Part shown: positions 13,957 to 23,869 of the stretch, piece by piece
Layout of the letters: every line of letters begins with the position of its first letter
Numbering within the stretch: position 1 is the stretch's first letter
Assembly (NCBI GenBank): GCA_007748055.1
Contig: CP036279.1
Coordinates: 3,844,001-3,908,000, forward strand
Reading direction: 5' to 3'
Length of the DNA stretch: 64,000 bases
From: Kolteria novifilia
GTDB taxonomy: Bacteria > Planctomycetota > Planctomycetia > Kolteriales > Kolteriaceae
Translations under genes and position numbers: made by a program
The notes under the pieces: model-generated
The model's database searches: none
What the model was told of the DNA's origin: nothing
The model's input: the letters and a program-made list of their open reading frames with translations, nothing else

Positions 13957-16671
13957 CTAGCCAACGAGTCGCTTGGGGTCGACCCCTTCGCGCTCGCCAC
14001 GCAGCCTCGCCAGGAAGACGATCAGTCCCAGGACGAGGGCGGGAATGGGCGGCAGCAAGACCGCCGCGAGTTTGATTCCCCGTTGTTCGGCCCGAAGTTG
14101 CCGCTGCAGATCGGCGCGGATCTGGCGAATTCGGCCCGCCTTCTGATCCTCGATCTCCGCCTTGAGGACGTCGAGACGACGTTGCTCCGTCCGGCGGGCA
14201 TTCTCGATCAGCACCGCCTTGGAGCGAGCGTCGATGTCGGTGCGGTTGCGGATCTTCTGCACCGACTCGTCGAGACGGCGTTGGGCTTCGTCGAGTTGTT
14301 TCTGCGAGTTCTCCTCCGCCTTGAGTTCCTCTTGGCGGGACTCCTGACGAACCGACTGCGTCATCTCGACGAGCCGATCGAGCGTGCGGCGTTTGGGACG
14401 GCGCTTGCGGAGTTCGACGAACGACTCATCCCCGGCAAGGAAGTCGACGCAGTTGAGGATGAACGTGACGTTGTCGAACTGGATATCGTCTTGTTGCTCG
14501 ATGCGGGCTCGACGAAGATCGAAGAAAAAGTCGGAGATCATGTCGAGATCGCCGACCCAGATGACGTTGGCCTCGGCCCCGCCCTCGGGCGATTTCTGGT
14601 CTTTGGCGTTGCCGGGAGTCTGGGACTTCGCGGTGGTCGCCAACGGGCCAGTGATGTAGGCCGCGAGCACATACTCCGTGCGCGTCGGCGTCCGGCGAGG
14701 ATTGGGGTTCGGCACCCGGCCGAGAAGCGACCTGGTGAACGCGTCGGAGTAGCGAATCGTCCCCGTCAAGAGACCGGTCGTCAGCAGCGGATCGAACGTC
14801 GGGCTCTTCGCCGGGCCAGGCCGGATCGCCCCAGGGTAGAGCATGAGGACTTCCTGCAACCCGTCGGTGATCGGAATCTCCTCATTGAAGGCTCCGCCCC
14901 CGCTGCCCGAGCCGATGAAGACGTACTCGGGCGGAAGATCCTTGAACTGCGGATGGGGATTCCAGTCCTGCCAAATGATCCGGCCGGTGTCGAACTCGAT
15001 GTTGAGCAGTTTGGTGAGTTGCGTCAGGTCGGCCTTCATCTGCGCCGGCGGCTGACGGCCCATCATCGGCGAGTTCGCCGGACGCTTCGGCTCGCGCGGA
15101 GCCAGGTCCGGATTGATGAACGGCACCGGATCGTCGAGGATCAATGCAGGTTTGCCCGCGGAGACATAGGCGATCAGGTTCATCATCTCCGGCTGGGTCA
15201 GCGACGACGCCATCGGCACGATCAAACAGTCGATCTCCGCGACGATCGGCTCGGCGGGCGAGACCTGCACGACGTCATACTGTTGCCGAAGTTCCTGAAC
15301 GATCTGCCAGTCAGCCGGTGGCTGCATCGACTGGAAGTTGAACTGGCCGAAGAGCCCCGCGTCGGTCGTCAGCACCCCGACCTTGCGTTTGGCCTCGTCG
15401 GTGACCGTTCGGATCAGCCGCGTCAGTTCGTATTCGATCGGCAAGCCACGGAAGAAGAACGGAATCGTCCGCTCGTTGAGACCACTGCGACAAGCGATGC
15501 CGAGGAAGAGGTTCTCCTGGGCGAATCGGCCATCATCCTCCACGACGACCGCTTCCGGCTGAATGCCGAAGTTGCGCTCCGCGTCGCGGGCTTCCTCGCT
15601 GAAGGGCTCGGTCTCGATGATGCGGACATGGAGATTGCTGCCGCCCCGAGCGTCGTACTGGCGGAGCAAATCGATCAAGTCACGATAGGTTTCGACATAC
15701 GCGGTCGGGATCATCGAGGCGGGACTGACGAAGGCCTCGACAAAGACCGGTTTGTTGCTTGGAATCTCGGCGAGCACCTTCTTGGTGTCTTGGGAAAGCG
15801 AGTGAATACGCTCTTCGGTGACGTCGGCGCGGGCGTAGGTTCCGACCCGGCTGACGAGCAACACCAAACCGACCGCGGCGAGGGCGAGAGCCCCCGAGCG
15901 AACCAGGCCGTGCGTCCACTGCAGCAATGCGCCCTCACTGCCGGCCCAATGGCGACGGCTTAGGAGGAGCATATTGACGTAAATCGCGACAACGATGATC
16001 GCCGCGAAGTAGAGGAGCCCGGAAATCGGCACGAGCCCCTTGCCGAAGTCGTCGAACTGATGGATGACGCCGACCTTCTCGATCATCTCGCGTAGGAGAC
16101 TGTTGCGGGCGAAGATAACCGCCAATTCGTCGCTCGAAACGAGCAAGAGACACAACCCCGCCCCGACGATGAACGCCACAGTGACGCCGGTCGTCAGCAG
16201 CGAACCGATCATGCCGACCGCGAGCAGCGCCGCGCCGATGAGCCAGTAGCCGAGGAAGGTGCTGAACATCAGCCCGATGTCGGGATCACCGAGATAGGCC
16301 AAGACGAGAACATTGCTCGACGAGAAGATCAGCGAGACGGTATAGATCGCGAGATTGGCGGAGTACTTGCCGAGGACAATTTCGAGATCGCTCGCCGGGA
16401 GCGTGAGGAGGAGTTCCTCGGTTCCCGAGCGGCGTTCGTCCGCCCAAGTCGACATGGTGATCGCGGGGATGAAAAAGAGCAGCAAGTAGGGAAAGAAGGT
16501 GTTGAGCTGCTCGAGATCGGCCAAGTTACTCGCGAAAAAGGCATCGTTGTGCCAGAAGGCGAAGTAGGCACAGCCCCAGACAAAGGCCGTGATGAACAAG
16601 TAGCCGATCGGATTGCTGAAATAGCTGATAAAGTTTCGGGCGAAGACGGCGCGGACCACATTCCACTGCAC
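13957..16671 (-). CDS. ABC-2 permease fused to GldG-like auxiliary domain
   Basis: 904 residues, GTG start with GGGGAG upstream. Residues 1 to about 270 form an ABC-2 type permease with six or more membrane segments and the conserved NPIGYLF and TWADERRSGTEELLLTLP motifs. A further membrane helix at about 260-280 leads to a large extracytoplasmic GldG/ABC_transp_aux region (TEERIHSLSQDTKKVLAEI at its start and VIWVGDLDMISDFFF near its end). A long charged coiled coil (roughly 760-860) and a last membrane helix (LAAVLLPPIPALVLGLIVFL) close the protein. It combines in one chain what Bacteroidetes encode as GldF and GldG. With the ATPase upstream it forms an ABC complex; its substrate is unknown, and gliding is only one possibility. 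Confidence 0.85.
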   Translation of the reverse strand: MQWNVVRAVFARNFISYFSNPIGYLFITAFVWGCAYFAFWHNDAFFASNLADLEQLNTFFPYLLLFFIPAITMSTWADERRSGTEELLLTLPASDLEIVLGKYSANLAIYTVSLIFSSSNVLVLAYLGDPDIGLMFSTFLGYWLIGAALLAVGMIGSLLTTGVTVAFIVGAGLCLLLVSSDELAVIFARNSLLREMIEKVGVIHQFDDFGKGLVPISGLLYFAAIIVVAIYVNMLLLSRRHWAGSEGALLQWTHGLVRSGALALAAVGLVLLVSRVGTYARADVTEERIHSLSQDTKKVLAEIPSNKPVFVEAFVSPASMIPTAYVETYRDLIDLLRQYDARGGSNLHVRIIETEPFSEEARDAERNFGIQPEAVVVEDDGRFAQENLFLGIACRSGLNERTIPFFFRGLPIEYELTRLIRTVTDEAKRKVGVLTTDAGLFGQFNFQSMQPPADWQIVQELRQQYDVVQVSPAEPIVAEIDCLIVPMASSLTQPEMMNLIAYVSAGKPALILDDPVPFINPDLAPREPKRPANSPMMGRQPPAQMKADLTQLTKLLNIEFDTGRIIWQDWNPHPQFKDLPPEYVFIGSGSGGGAFNEEIPITDGLQEVLMLYPGAIRPGPAKSPTFDPLLTTGLLTGTIRYSDAFTRSLLGRVPNPNPRRTPTRTEYVLAAYITGPLATTAKSQTPGNAKDQKSPEGGAEANVIWVGDLDMISDFFFDLRRARIEQQDDIQFDNVTFILNCVDFLAGDESFVELRKRRPKRRTLDRLVEMTQSVRQESRQEELKAEENSQKQLDEAQRRLDESVQKIRNRTDIDARSKAVLIENARRTEQRRLDVLKAEIEDQKAGRIRQIRADLQRQLRAEQRGIKLAAVLLPPIPALVLGLIVFLARLRGEREGVDPKRLVG

Positions 16672-16742
16672 GTTGCTGGCTCCCCATCGTCAGTCGTTCA
16701 ACGTTTGATACCGGCGAGAAACGACACGTTCGTTTGGTAGGT

Positions 16743-17510
16743 TCACGCGGCGGAGGTCAACTCCGCGAACTTGGCGTCCATGTCGCCTTGAGCTTTGAAG
16801 TCGTCGACGCTGCCGTCGAAGACGATGCGTCCCTCATGGATGAAGATCACTCGCTGGGCGACGGCCTCGACTTCCTGGAGAATATGCGTCGAGAGCAGGA
16901 TTGTCTTCGATTCGCCGAGGTTTCTCAACGTCTGGCGCACCTCGCGAATCTGATTCGGATCGAGTCCCGCGGTCGGCTCATCCATGATGAGCACCTCGGG
17001 CTCGTGAAGCAGCACCTGCGCCATCCCCACCCGCTGGCGATAACCCTTGGAGAGCTTGCCGATCGGTTTACCGATGACCGCTTCGAGAGCACATCGCTTG
17101 ACCACCGCCTCGATGCGATCCTTCAGCCGGCTGCCGTAGAGACCGCGAGCTTGGCCCAGAAAACGCAGCAGCGCCCGCGGCGTCATGTCGTGGTAGAGCG
17201 GACCATTCTCGGGAAGATAGCCCACGTAGCCGGCGACGGCGAGCCGATCGTGGCTCACGTCGTGGCCCATGATGTAGGCGTGGCCGCGCGTTGGCGACAT
17301 GTAGCCGGTGAGAATCTTCATCGTCGTCGACTTACCGGCGCCGTTGGGGCCCAGAAAGGCGACGACTTGTCCGCGCGGGATGGTGAAGGAAACCTCGCGG
17401 ATCGCCGCGAACGATCCGTAGATCTTGCTAATGCCGTCAGCGACAATGGCCGGAGATTCGGATGTCTGTGTACTCACCGCGTCCTCTCGGGTTGATGTCG
17501 AATCCGTCAT
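16743..17510 (-). CDS. ABC transporter ATP-binding protein, GldA-like
   Basis: 255 residues. Walker A GPNGAGKST, signature LSKGYRQRVGMAQ, Walker B VLIMDEPTAGLDP and the switch histidine in LLSTHILQEVEA are all intact. The sequence resembles ABC-2 importer/exporter ATPases of the GldA/NatA type. It is the first gene of a three-gene minus-strand operon and should energise the permease/GldG fusion encoded 72 bases downstream. Cytoplasmic, membrane-associated. Confidence 0.93.
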   Translation of the reverse strand: MTDSTSTREDAVSTQTSESPAIVADGISKIYGSFAAIREVSFTIPRGQVVAFLGPNGAGKSTTMKILTGYMSPTRGHAYIMGHDVSHDRLAVAGYVGYLPENGPLYHDMTPRALLRFLGQARGLYGSRLKDRIEAVVKRCALEAVIGKPIGKLSKGYRQRVGMAQVLLHEPEVLIMDEPTAGLDPNQIREVRQTLRNLGESKTILLSTHILQEVEAVAQRVIFIHEGRIVFDGSVDDFKAQGDMDAKFAELTSAA

Positions 17511-17830
17511 TCAGGATTGTCCGGTTGGTCCGCTCGCGTCCCCTGGCGTGTCAGACCGATGCGAACCCTCGCGCCCGTCGGTGAACGGGGCGTGGCTCGC
17601 ACCTGTAGGTGTATTCGTGTACCAATTCGCCGTCAATTGTCTTCTGTGGCTCGGAAAACGAAAAGTCGTCCACCACGCTGTGGAGCAAGTGCGAAACCTG
17701 CCTCCGAGTCCGGAGTTTAATCAATGGCGGCGGCCACGACCGCAATTTCTGGTTACCCGACGCCGCTGCCGCTGAACGCTCGGCACGCCGCCGAAAGGGA
17801 AACCGTTACCGATCAGATGAGGATGGGGTC
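17511..17830. other. Divergent promoter region between the ABC operon and the EF-hand esterase
   Basis: 320 bases between two divergent genes. The frame of the esterase stays open back to an ATG at 17609, but the translated part is Cys/Arg-rich and unlike a signal peptide, so I treat it as untranslated. Promoters for both directions must be here; none is clear enough to mark. Confidence 0.5.
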
Positions 17831-19039
17831 ATGTCGAGTTTCGCATTCATCGCTTGCAGTTGCTTCTTGATGGCGGCTCCGCCGGAGACTCCAAAGGCCA
17901 AGGAAAAGGAGAACGCTCGCAAGCAGCGCCCTGGCCGAACGACCGACGTCTTCTCCCGCCTCGACCGCGATAGCGACGGAAAGGTCGCTCTCGAGGATCT
18001 CCCGCAGCGGGCTCGGACACTCTTCGGTAGAGCCGACACCAACAGCGATGGAACGCTGACGCGGAAGGAATTCGAGGAGGCCCGCCAACGATTTCGGCAA
18101 GGAGCCACGGGAATGCGGCGCCTCGCCGAGGAGATCGACCTCAAGCAAGATCTCCCCTACGCCGGGACCGAGAACCCACGGCAGCGGCTCGACTTGCTTC
18201 TTCCCAAGACCCCCAAGAGCGACAAGCCCTTGCCCGTGGTCGTCTTCATTCATGGCGGCGGCTGGCAGAACGGCGACAAACGTTCGGGGGTCGCGCGGGT
18301 GGCTCCCATCGTCGCGACTGGCAGCTACGCCGGAGCAAGCGTCGGCTATCGACTGACCGACGAGGCAAGCTGGCCTTCGCAGATCCACGACTGTAAGGCG
18401 GCGATTCGCTGGATCAAGGCGAACGCCGAGAAATATCATCTCGATCCCGAACGTATCGGGGTGATCGGGACCTCGGCCGGGGGACATCTCGTCGCGATGC
18501 TCGGGACCGGTGGCGATGTTTCGGCCCTGGAGGGAGAACTCGGTGGGCACACCGGGCAAGACAGCCGAGTGGCTTGTGTCGTCGACATGTACGGCCCGGC
18601 CGACCTCTTGACGATGAGCCAGGGATCAGGCGCGTTCGATCACGATGCGCCCAACTCCCCGGAATCGAAGCTCGTCGGCGGACCGCTGCAAGAGACCAAG
18701 GAAGTCGCCCGCGACGCCTCCCCGACGACCCACGTCTCCTCAAGCGACGTTCCCTTCCTGATCATCCATGGATCCGAGGACAAGCTCGTCCCTTATCACC
18801 AGTCCGAAAAGCTCCACAAGAAGCTCAAAGAAGCGGGCGTCTCCTCGACCCTCATCAAGGTGCGAGGCGGCGGCCACGGCGGCTTTCGTAGCCCCGAGGT
18901 CAACAAGCGGATCGGCCAATTCTTCGACAAGCAACTGCGCGGCGAAGAGGTGGAGATCTCCGACGAACCGATCGTCGAAGCCCCTCGGGAACAGCGCCGC
19001 CAAGGTCGCGCCCGTCAGAAGGCCAAAGCGAAGTCGTAG
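17831..19039 (+). CDS. Secreted alpha/beta hydrolase (esterase) with two EF-hands
   Basis: 402 residues from the ATG at 17831, which has GAGG with an 8-base spacer and begins a signal peptide-like segment ([17 protein letters not shown]). Two EF-hand calcium loops follow, [12 protein letters not shown] and [12 protein letters not shown], at about residues 44-85. The rest is an alpha/beta hydrolase of the BD-FAE/acetyl-esterase type: oxyanion motif [10 protein letters not shown], nucleophile GTSAGGHL, acid in HGSEDKLVP and histidine in GGGHGGF. Probable role: calcium-stabilised extracytoplasmic esterase, perhaps on acetylated polysaccharide. The tail is rich in Arg/Lys/Gln. An N-terminal extension back to 17609 is open but improbable. 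Confidence 0.85.
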   Translation: MSSFAFIACSCFLMAAPPETPKAKEKENARKQRPGRTTDVFSRLDRDSDGKVALEDLPQRARTLFGRADTNSDGTLTRKEFEEARQRFRQGATGMRRLAEEIDLKQDLPYAGTENPRQRLDLLLPKTPKSDKPLPVVVFIHGGGWQNGDKRSGVARVAPIVATGSYAGASVGYRLTDEASWPSQIHDCKAAIRWIKANAEKYHLDPERIGVIGTSAGGHLVAMLGTGGDVSALEGELGGHTGQDSRVACVVDMYGPADLLTMSQGSGAFDHDAPNSPESKLVGGPLQETKEVARDASPTTHVSSSDVPFLIIHGSEDKLVPYHQSEKLHKKLKEAGVSSTLIKVRGGGHGGFRSPEVNKRIGQFFDKQLRGEEVEISDEPIVEAPREQRRQGRARQKAKAKS

Positions 19040-19077
19040 AGGTCAGATCGGGACAATTCGTCGAATCAAAGGTCAGG

Positions 19078-19106
19078 GTGCCATGCTCACGCTTGCGTGG
19101 GCATGC
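19078..19106. repeat. Dispersed palindromic repeat, GCGTGGGCATG type, single copy
   Basis: An imperfect palindrome, CATGCTCACGC (19082-19092) facing GCGTGGGCATG (19095-19105), 40 bases after the esterase stop. The same unit is repeated four times at 25136-25251, and a perfect version is at 63178-63202. Confidence 0.6.
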
Positions 19107-19177
19107 TTGGACGACTCTCCCGTGTACTCGTCCCTCCAAGCGAATGGTGGCCCCGCATCCCCCTTCACCTTTCCCCC

Positions 19178-21100
19178 TCACCGAACCAGCATCGGGATCG
19201 GACAATCGAAGCCGCTGCCGATCACCCGCATCAGTTCGGCCTCGTCGACGGACAGCTTGCGGTCGTATTCGATACACGCGGCAGACGCCTCCAAGATCCG
19301 CCGCTTGATCGCGGGGGAAGCGTTGATGATCGTGGGAAAAGTTGCCGCGAATAGTTTGGGCCCCTTCGCCCCGGCTGGCGTCCACGTCAACTCGCCCGCA
19401 GCCGAGCCGAGCCGCTTGGCTCCCTCCTGAAATGCTAGGCTGGCCTTCGCCAGATCCCGATGGCCGATCTCCGCGAGAACAGAGAGCAGGATCGAAACCT
19501 CATCGCGAAGGGAACGCAGACTGTGATAGCCGGCCTTGCCTCCCCAGGTGTCGATCTCGAGGTGGTGGGTCATGGTGTAACTCAGCGCAAGCTCGAACAC
19601 GTCGAGTTCATCATCGGCATGGGCCAGCTTGTCGACGACATTGAGAAACTCCCTCCGTGCCGATCGCGACAACTGACGCAGCGACGGCATCGCCAACTCG
19701 ACGAGCGGCAACCGAGCGTAGCGTGGCAGGTCCGCCACCTCCCCCATCAAGGGCGGGATTTGCTCCAGAACGCCACGAGGAATCTCGTTCTTGAGCGCTT
19801 CCCACTGACGTTCGCGCACGCCGCGGCCTTTGGACAGAAGCAACGCGCAAGCGAGGGCCTGGGCCGAGTCGACCGATGCCGAGGCCTGTCGTAGCTTGGT
19901 CGGCAATTCCGCCAGGAGTGCCGAGGCATAGCGTAGGTGCGTCGACCGGGGAGCGGTCAAGTTTGCCCCGAGCAGCGCCGGGAGCAGGATCCCGACCGCT
20001 TTCGCCGAACGTCCTCGTTCCTCGCGTTCGCACATGAGGGTCGCCATCGACTCGATCCGAGGGTGCTCGTCGAGAATCGTCTCCCACCGATCGAAGGCGG
20101 GAAGCTCGATTGGAGCGAAATGGCCGTCGAAATCACCATCGAGTTGGAGCACCCGTTGCTCGAGCGGTGGATGAACCCTCGCCCAGGGGGCAAGTCGGAG
20201 CCCCTCGGCGAAGAACATGTGACTCGCCAATTCGGCCCGAGGCGTCGCGAGACGCGATCCCGCGGGATGTCCTCCAACCTTCTTGAGCACCCCGACAACC
20301 GCGGCGGGATTGCGCGTGAACTGGACCGCGGTCGCATCGGCGAGATACTCCCGCTGTCGGCCGATGGCCCGCTTGATGAGTCGCGAAATGCCGACGCCGA
20401 TGGCACCGACGGTGCGAAAGATGACTCCCCCGACGACGTTTCCTCCGCGATCGTCGAGAGGATAGAGCATCTCCCGTCCCCAGGTGTCGACCTGAACCGC
20501 TCCTTGAAGCAACGCCATCAAGTGGCAATTGAGCCGCATGTCGCCATTGAGCAAATGGCAGAATTCGTGGGCGACGAGTCCCTGCAACTCGTCCCGATCG
20601 AGGCTCCGAAGCGAACCACGAGTCACCGCGAGCACCGATTCGCGGGGGGACATGCCCGCGACAAGGGCATTGATTCCCACTTCCCGCTCGAGGACGTAGA
20701 CCCGAGGAACGGGGACGCCGGCCGCGATCGCCATTTCCTCGACGACGTTGAGCAGGACGCGTTCAGGACCGTGACGGGACGTCGCCCGTAGTTCCTTGCC
20801 GCCCAGGTGCATCATCAGCGACTCGGGCGAACGCGAAAGATGTCGGTAAGTGGCGACCATCTCGACGAGCAGAAACGCCAAGGTGATCGTTCCCGCCAAG
20901 ACAGCGACGGCAAGAGGCGCGTAGGGAGCCTCCGCGAGGTAGGTCCAGCGAAACCCCAACCAAGCGAGCCCATAGCCCATCGCGGCCACGGACAAGGTCG
21001 CGATGATCACCGAGAGCCCAACGATGGGGACGAAAACCCAGACGAGCCGCCCGGTCGTTCGCTGAGCGGCCTCTTGAGCATCGAAGAAATTGGAAGCCAT
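19178..21100 (-). CDS. M48-family membrane zinc metalloprotease (HtpX/Ste24-like)
   Basis: 640 residues. Two N-terminal membrane helices at about 20-48 and 61-83 precede the peptidase domain. The zinc site is HEFCH at 178-182, with a third ligand probably E251 in REYLADATAVQF, the usual M48 arrangement. Another hydrophobic stretch near 215-240 follows the HExxH helix as in HtpX. The C-terminal half (after about 330) is much longer than in HtpX (about 290 residues in total) and consists of predicted helical, TerB-like or solenoid segments without clear motifs. Probable role: turnover of membrane or envelope proteins. It is monocistronic as far as can be seen; the next minus-strand gene ends 187 bases upstream. 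Confidence 0.88.
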   Translation of the reverse strand: MASNFFDAQEAAQRTTGRLVWVFVPIVGLSVIIATLSVAAMGYGLAWLGFRWTYLAEAPYAPLAVAVLAGTITLAFLLVEMVATYRHLSRSPESLMMHLGGKELRATSRHGPERVLLNVVEEMAIAAGVPVPRVYVLEREVGINALVAGMSPRESVLAVTRGSLRSLDRDELQGLVAHEFCHLLNGDMRLNCHLMALLQGAVQVDTWGREMLYPLDDRGGNVVGGVIFRTVGAIGVGISRLIKRAIGRQREYLADATAVQFTRNPAAVVGVLKKVGGHPAGSRLATPRAELASHMFFAEGLRLAPWARVHPPLEQRVLQLDGDFDGHFAPIELPAFDRWETILDEHPRIESMATLMCEREERGRSAKAVGILLPALLGANLTAPRSTHLRYASALLAELPTKLRQASASVDSAQALACALLLSKGRGVRERQWEALKNEIPRGVLEQIPPLMGEVADLPRYARLPLVELAMPSLRQLSRSARREFLNVVDKLAHADDELDVFELALSYTMTHHLEIDTWGGKAGYHSLRSLRDEVSILLSVLAEIGHRDLAKASLAFQEGAKRLGSAAGELTWTPAGAKGPKLFAATFPTIINASPAIKRRILEASAACIEYDRKLSVDEAELMRVIGSGFDCPIPMLVR

Positions 21101-21174
21101 CGATTCGCTCGCGAATTCAGCGACATCCGATTGTCATCACCATCGACCAGTTGCCCCGGATGCGGCGGTCCAGA

Positions 21175-21201
21175 CTGACTGGCAAGCAGCCAGCGGCACG
21201 C
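21175..21201. repeat. Degenerate copy of the CTGGCTG hairpin repeat
   Basis: Shares AGCAGCCAG followed by a GGCAC segment with the copy at 2637-2660, and the reverse complement of 4418-4445. Here the left arm has decayed. It lies about 90 bases beyond the stop of the minus-strand TPR gene and 75 bases upstream of the M48 gene. Confidence 0.5.
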
Positions 21202-21287
21202 GATGTCACCATCGTCGCGCCGGCGGCATCGAAGGTCAGCGGGCCAACGTCGCACTGGTTGTTCGCCGACGCCCAAGACATATCGGG

Positions 21288-22796
21288 TCAATTGGGCTCG
21301 GAACGCCCCTCTTCGCGATCGATCTTGGCGAGCAAGCTCTCGATTCGCCGCGTGGCCGGATGCTCCTTGCCAAAAAGGCTCGTCCGAACGCTCATGCATT
21401 CCTGGGCGAACCGGCGACTCGCTCGCCAATCGCCCCGCTCGAGTTGGAGCTGGGATAGGTTCTCGAGCATCGTCGCCACCTCGGCGTTGTGCTCCCCATG
21501 AAGGCGACGTCCCCCGGCGAGGGCTTCGCGATAAAGTGCCAGGGCATCGTCACGTTTGCCTTGGGCATGGCGGAGCGACGCGAGATTGTGTAGGCAGGAA
21601 ATGCTCTCGGGATGGTAGGGCCCGAGCGTGGTCTGAAAGATCGCCAAGGCCTGTTCGCGAAGCCCCCTCGCCTCGGCGAGACGGCCAAGACTGACGTGGA
21701 GCCCCGCGAGATTGTCGAGGCAGACCGCCGTGCGCTGGTGCCGTTCGCCCAGGACCTCCCGGCACTGCTCGAGCGCCCGCTCGTAGAGTCGGCCGGCGGT
21801 GTCGAACTGTCGGAGCGTCTTGTGGTAGAGCGCGACGTCGATCAGACCCGCGGTCGCCTCGGGATGATGCTCGCCCAGGGTCGCTTGCCGGACCTTCAAC
21901 GCTTGCCGACCCGCGTCGAGCGCCCGGCCCAGATCGCCACGGACATAAAAGATGCGTCCCAGTTCCACGAGGCCATCCGCGACCGTGAGATGATCCTCAC
22001 TCAGCGTTCGCGAACGAAGCCAGATCGCTCGCTGAGCGTCCGCGATCGCCGACGTCGAGTCTCCTCGATTGGCCTCTTGGCGCGCCGTCACGAGCAGATC
22101 GTCGGCTTGCCGGAGGCGTTCCTTGGCTTCGTCATCCAGGATCGGTTCCGGGAAGGCCTCGAAGTCGAACTGGCGGCACTCGAGAACTCCGGTTCCCCGG
22201 TTCATCACGGCAACCCCGACGATCGGCTCGGCCAATGCCTGGTCGTAGACAAACGCTTCCCGTTCGCCTCGGGCGACTTCGAGCAGACCGCGTCGGAACT
22301 CGAGTCTCCACTCCCCGCCGATGCTCTCGCCCTTGGTGGCGAACCGCCCGAGTTCCTCAACGACATCCTGCCCCGCCGAATCGCGAGAGAGCCGCTGTAC
22401 CAGAAAGCCGCTCGCGCCGCCGGAGTCCCTGGCGCGAGAGATGAAGGTGACCGCGAGATCGCCGCCTCGAGCCGAGTAGAAACGATGCGTCACCGCCTGA
22501 TCGACGGTGGACGATTCGGGGATTTCCACGCGTGTCCGGACCGCGACACGAAGGGCCCCGGCGAAGCGCGTTCCCACCGCGGCGTTGGGCGGAAGGACGA
22601 GGCTTCCGGGAGCCCAAGTGACCTCCCCCGCCGTCACGTAATTCGAACGCGTGTCGCGCTCGAAGTGATCCTTGAACGAGAGCGTGGGACTCTCGGCCGT
22701 GTTCGCCGTCGGCGCGACAAGCGACATCGCGACCAAGACACCAATTCCTTCACCCCGAAACACGCACCCCTCCGCGGCCAAACCAGCCCAGAACAT
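21288..22796 (-). CDS. Secreted TPR protein, kinesin-light-chain type, with N-terminal beta-sandwich
   Basis: About 502 residues. The N-terminus is hydrophobic with a likely cleavage near SLVAPTANTA; a TTG or ATG about 70 bases downstream of the chosen start, preceded by AAGGA, is an alternative start, so the first 20-25 residues are uncertain. Residues about 40-220 look like a laminin-G/concanavalin-type beta sandwich (FKDHFERD at its start, RGTGVLECRQFDFEAF at its end). Residues about 250-490 contain five or more 42-residue TPR units of the kinesin-light-chain type, with repeated LGEHHPEATAGL, LGERHQRTAVCL and LGPYHPESISCL signatures. Probable role is protein-protein binding in the periplasm. 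No enzymatic motif. Confidence 0.75.
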   Translation of the reverse strand: MFWAGLAAEGCVFRGEGIGVLVAMSLVAPTANTAESPTLSFKDHFERDTRSNYVTAGEVTWAPGSLVLPPNAAVGTRFAGALRVAVRTRVEIPESSTVDQAVTHRFYSARGGDLAVTFISRARDSGGASGFLVQRLSRDSAGQDVVEELGRFATKGESIGGEWRLEFRRGLLEVARGEREAFVYDQALAEPIVGVAVMNRGTGVLECRQFDFEAFPEPILDDEAKERLRQADDLLVTARQEANRGDSTSAIADAQRAIWLRSRTLSEDHLTVADGLVELGRIFYVRGDLGRALDAGRQALKVRQATLGEHHPEATAGLIDVALYHKTLRQFDTAGRLYERALEQCREVLGERHQRTAVCLDNLAGLHVSLGRLAEARGLREQALAIFQTTLGPYHPESISCLHNLASLRHAQGKRDDALALYREALAGGRRLHGEHNAEVATMLENLSQLQLERGDWRASRRFAQECMSVRTSLFGKEHPATRRIESLLAKIDREEGRSEPN

Positions 22797-23004
22797 GAAA
22801 ACGAAACCGAATGCCCAACGCTACGCCCCGTGGTTGGTCCTTGTCAACCAAGCGATTGCGAATTCGAGGAGCGCAACGGCGACGGATTCGTGATCCGGGA
22901 CGAAATCGAGCCCGGATGAACGGCCCGAAAGGCTCGGCGCTCATACAATTTGCCCCACGTGCCCTGGCACCATGGACCGCATGAAGCACGAGAGAGAACA
23001 TCGG

Positions 23005-23595
23005 ATGGGACGTCCGGCAAGCATCCACCGAAAGACAGGCGAAACCGACATCGACCTGGAGCTCGAACTCGACGGGACGGGTTCCAGTTCCATCTCGACG
23101 GGAGTCGGATTTCTCGACCACATGCTGACGCTGCTCGCGAAGCACGCCCTGTTTGACCTCCGGGTCACGGCGAAGGGCGATCTGCATATCGACGACCATC
23201 ATACCGTCGAGGATGTCGGGATTGCCCTGGGACAAGCTCTCAGCGCGGCGCTCGGCGAGAAGCGAGGAATCCACCGCTACGGGCACATGACCCTGCCGAT
23301 GGATGAAGTTTTGATGACGACGGCCGTCGATCTGGGAGGACGCTTTGCGTTCGCCTGGAACGTCCCTATGCCTGTCGAGAAGGTTGGAACGTTCGACGTT
23401 CAGCTCGCCGAGGACTTCTGGCGCGCCGTCGCGGAGCACGGAAAATTCAATTTCCACGCGCTCTTGCACTACGGTAGGAATGGACACCACATTCTCGAAG
23501 CGGTCTTCAAATCCTCCGCGCGGTCCCTACGTCAGGCAGTGGCGTTCGACGAACGAGCCCGAGACCAGATTCCCTCGAGCAAGGGAGTGCTGTAA
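23005..23595 (+). CDS. hisB: Imidazoleglycerol-phosphate dehydratase HisB
   Basis: Dehydrates imidazole glycerol phosphate to imidazole acetol phosphate in histidine synthesis. The two manganese-binding histidine clusters typical of the family are present: DDHHTVEDVGI in the first half and HYGRNGHHILEA in the second; GFLDHMLTLLAKH is also conserved. The frame is open to ATG codons at 22972 and 22981, but family members begin near R-x-A-x-I-x-R-x-T-x-E-T, which matches the protein starting at 23005 (196 residues, with GAGAG about 10 bases upstream). It is a monofunctional dehydratase, without the phosphatase half found in enterobacterial HisB. No other his gene is adjacent. Confidence 0.95.
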   Translation: MGRPASIHRKTGETDIDLELELDGTGSSSISTGVGFLDHMLTLLAKHALFDLRVTAKGDLHIDDHHTVEDVGIALGQALSAALGEKRGIHRYGHMTLPMDEVLMTTAVDLGGRFAFAWNVPMPVEKVGTFDVQLAEDFWRAVAEHGKFNFHALLHYGRNGHHILEAVFKSSARSLRQAVAFDERARDQIPSSKGVL

Positions 23596-23869
23596 GCTCG
23601 TCAAGGTACTCCGATATCGTGGAGGCGACGGTCTCGCGGACGACCGAATGTTGGTCCAGACATCAAAAGGCCTTCCCTCCCGGAAGGGGCAGGAACTCAC
23701 GGCAAATGACCCAGAATCGGCGGACGGCTCTCCGAGATCCGGCCAATCTTCGTTCGACTTGCCTTGACGCTGCCTATAACAGCGGATGCAATGATAGTCA
23801 GCAGTTAGATTGGGGCCGACGCCGTCCACGTTGGTGGACGAGGTCGCCTGACGGGGGTCGTGGCTAACC

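Noticed and set aside
12397-15963. A very long open frame on the plus strand (about 1190 codons)
   Set aside because: It is antisense to the end of the DUF4340 gene and most of the permease/GldG gene, both of which have clear domains; long antisense frames are expected in GC-rich DNA. Its translation is Arg/Leu/Asp-rich without motifs.
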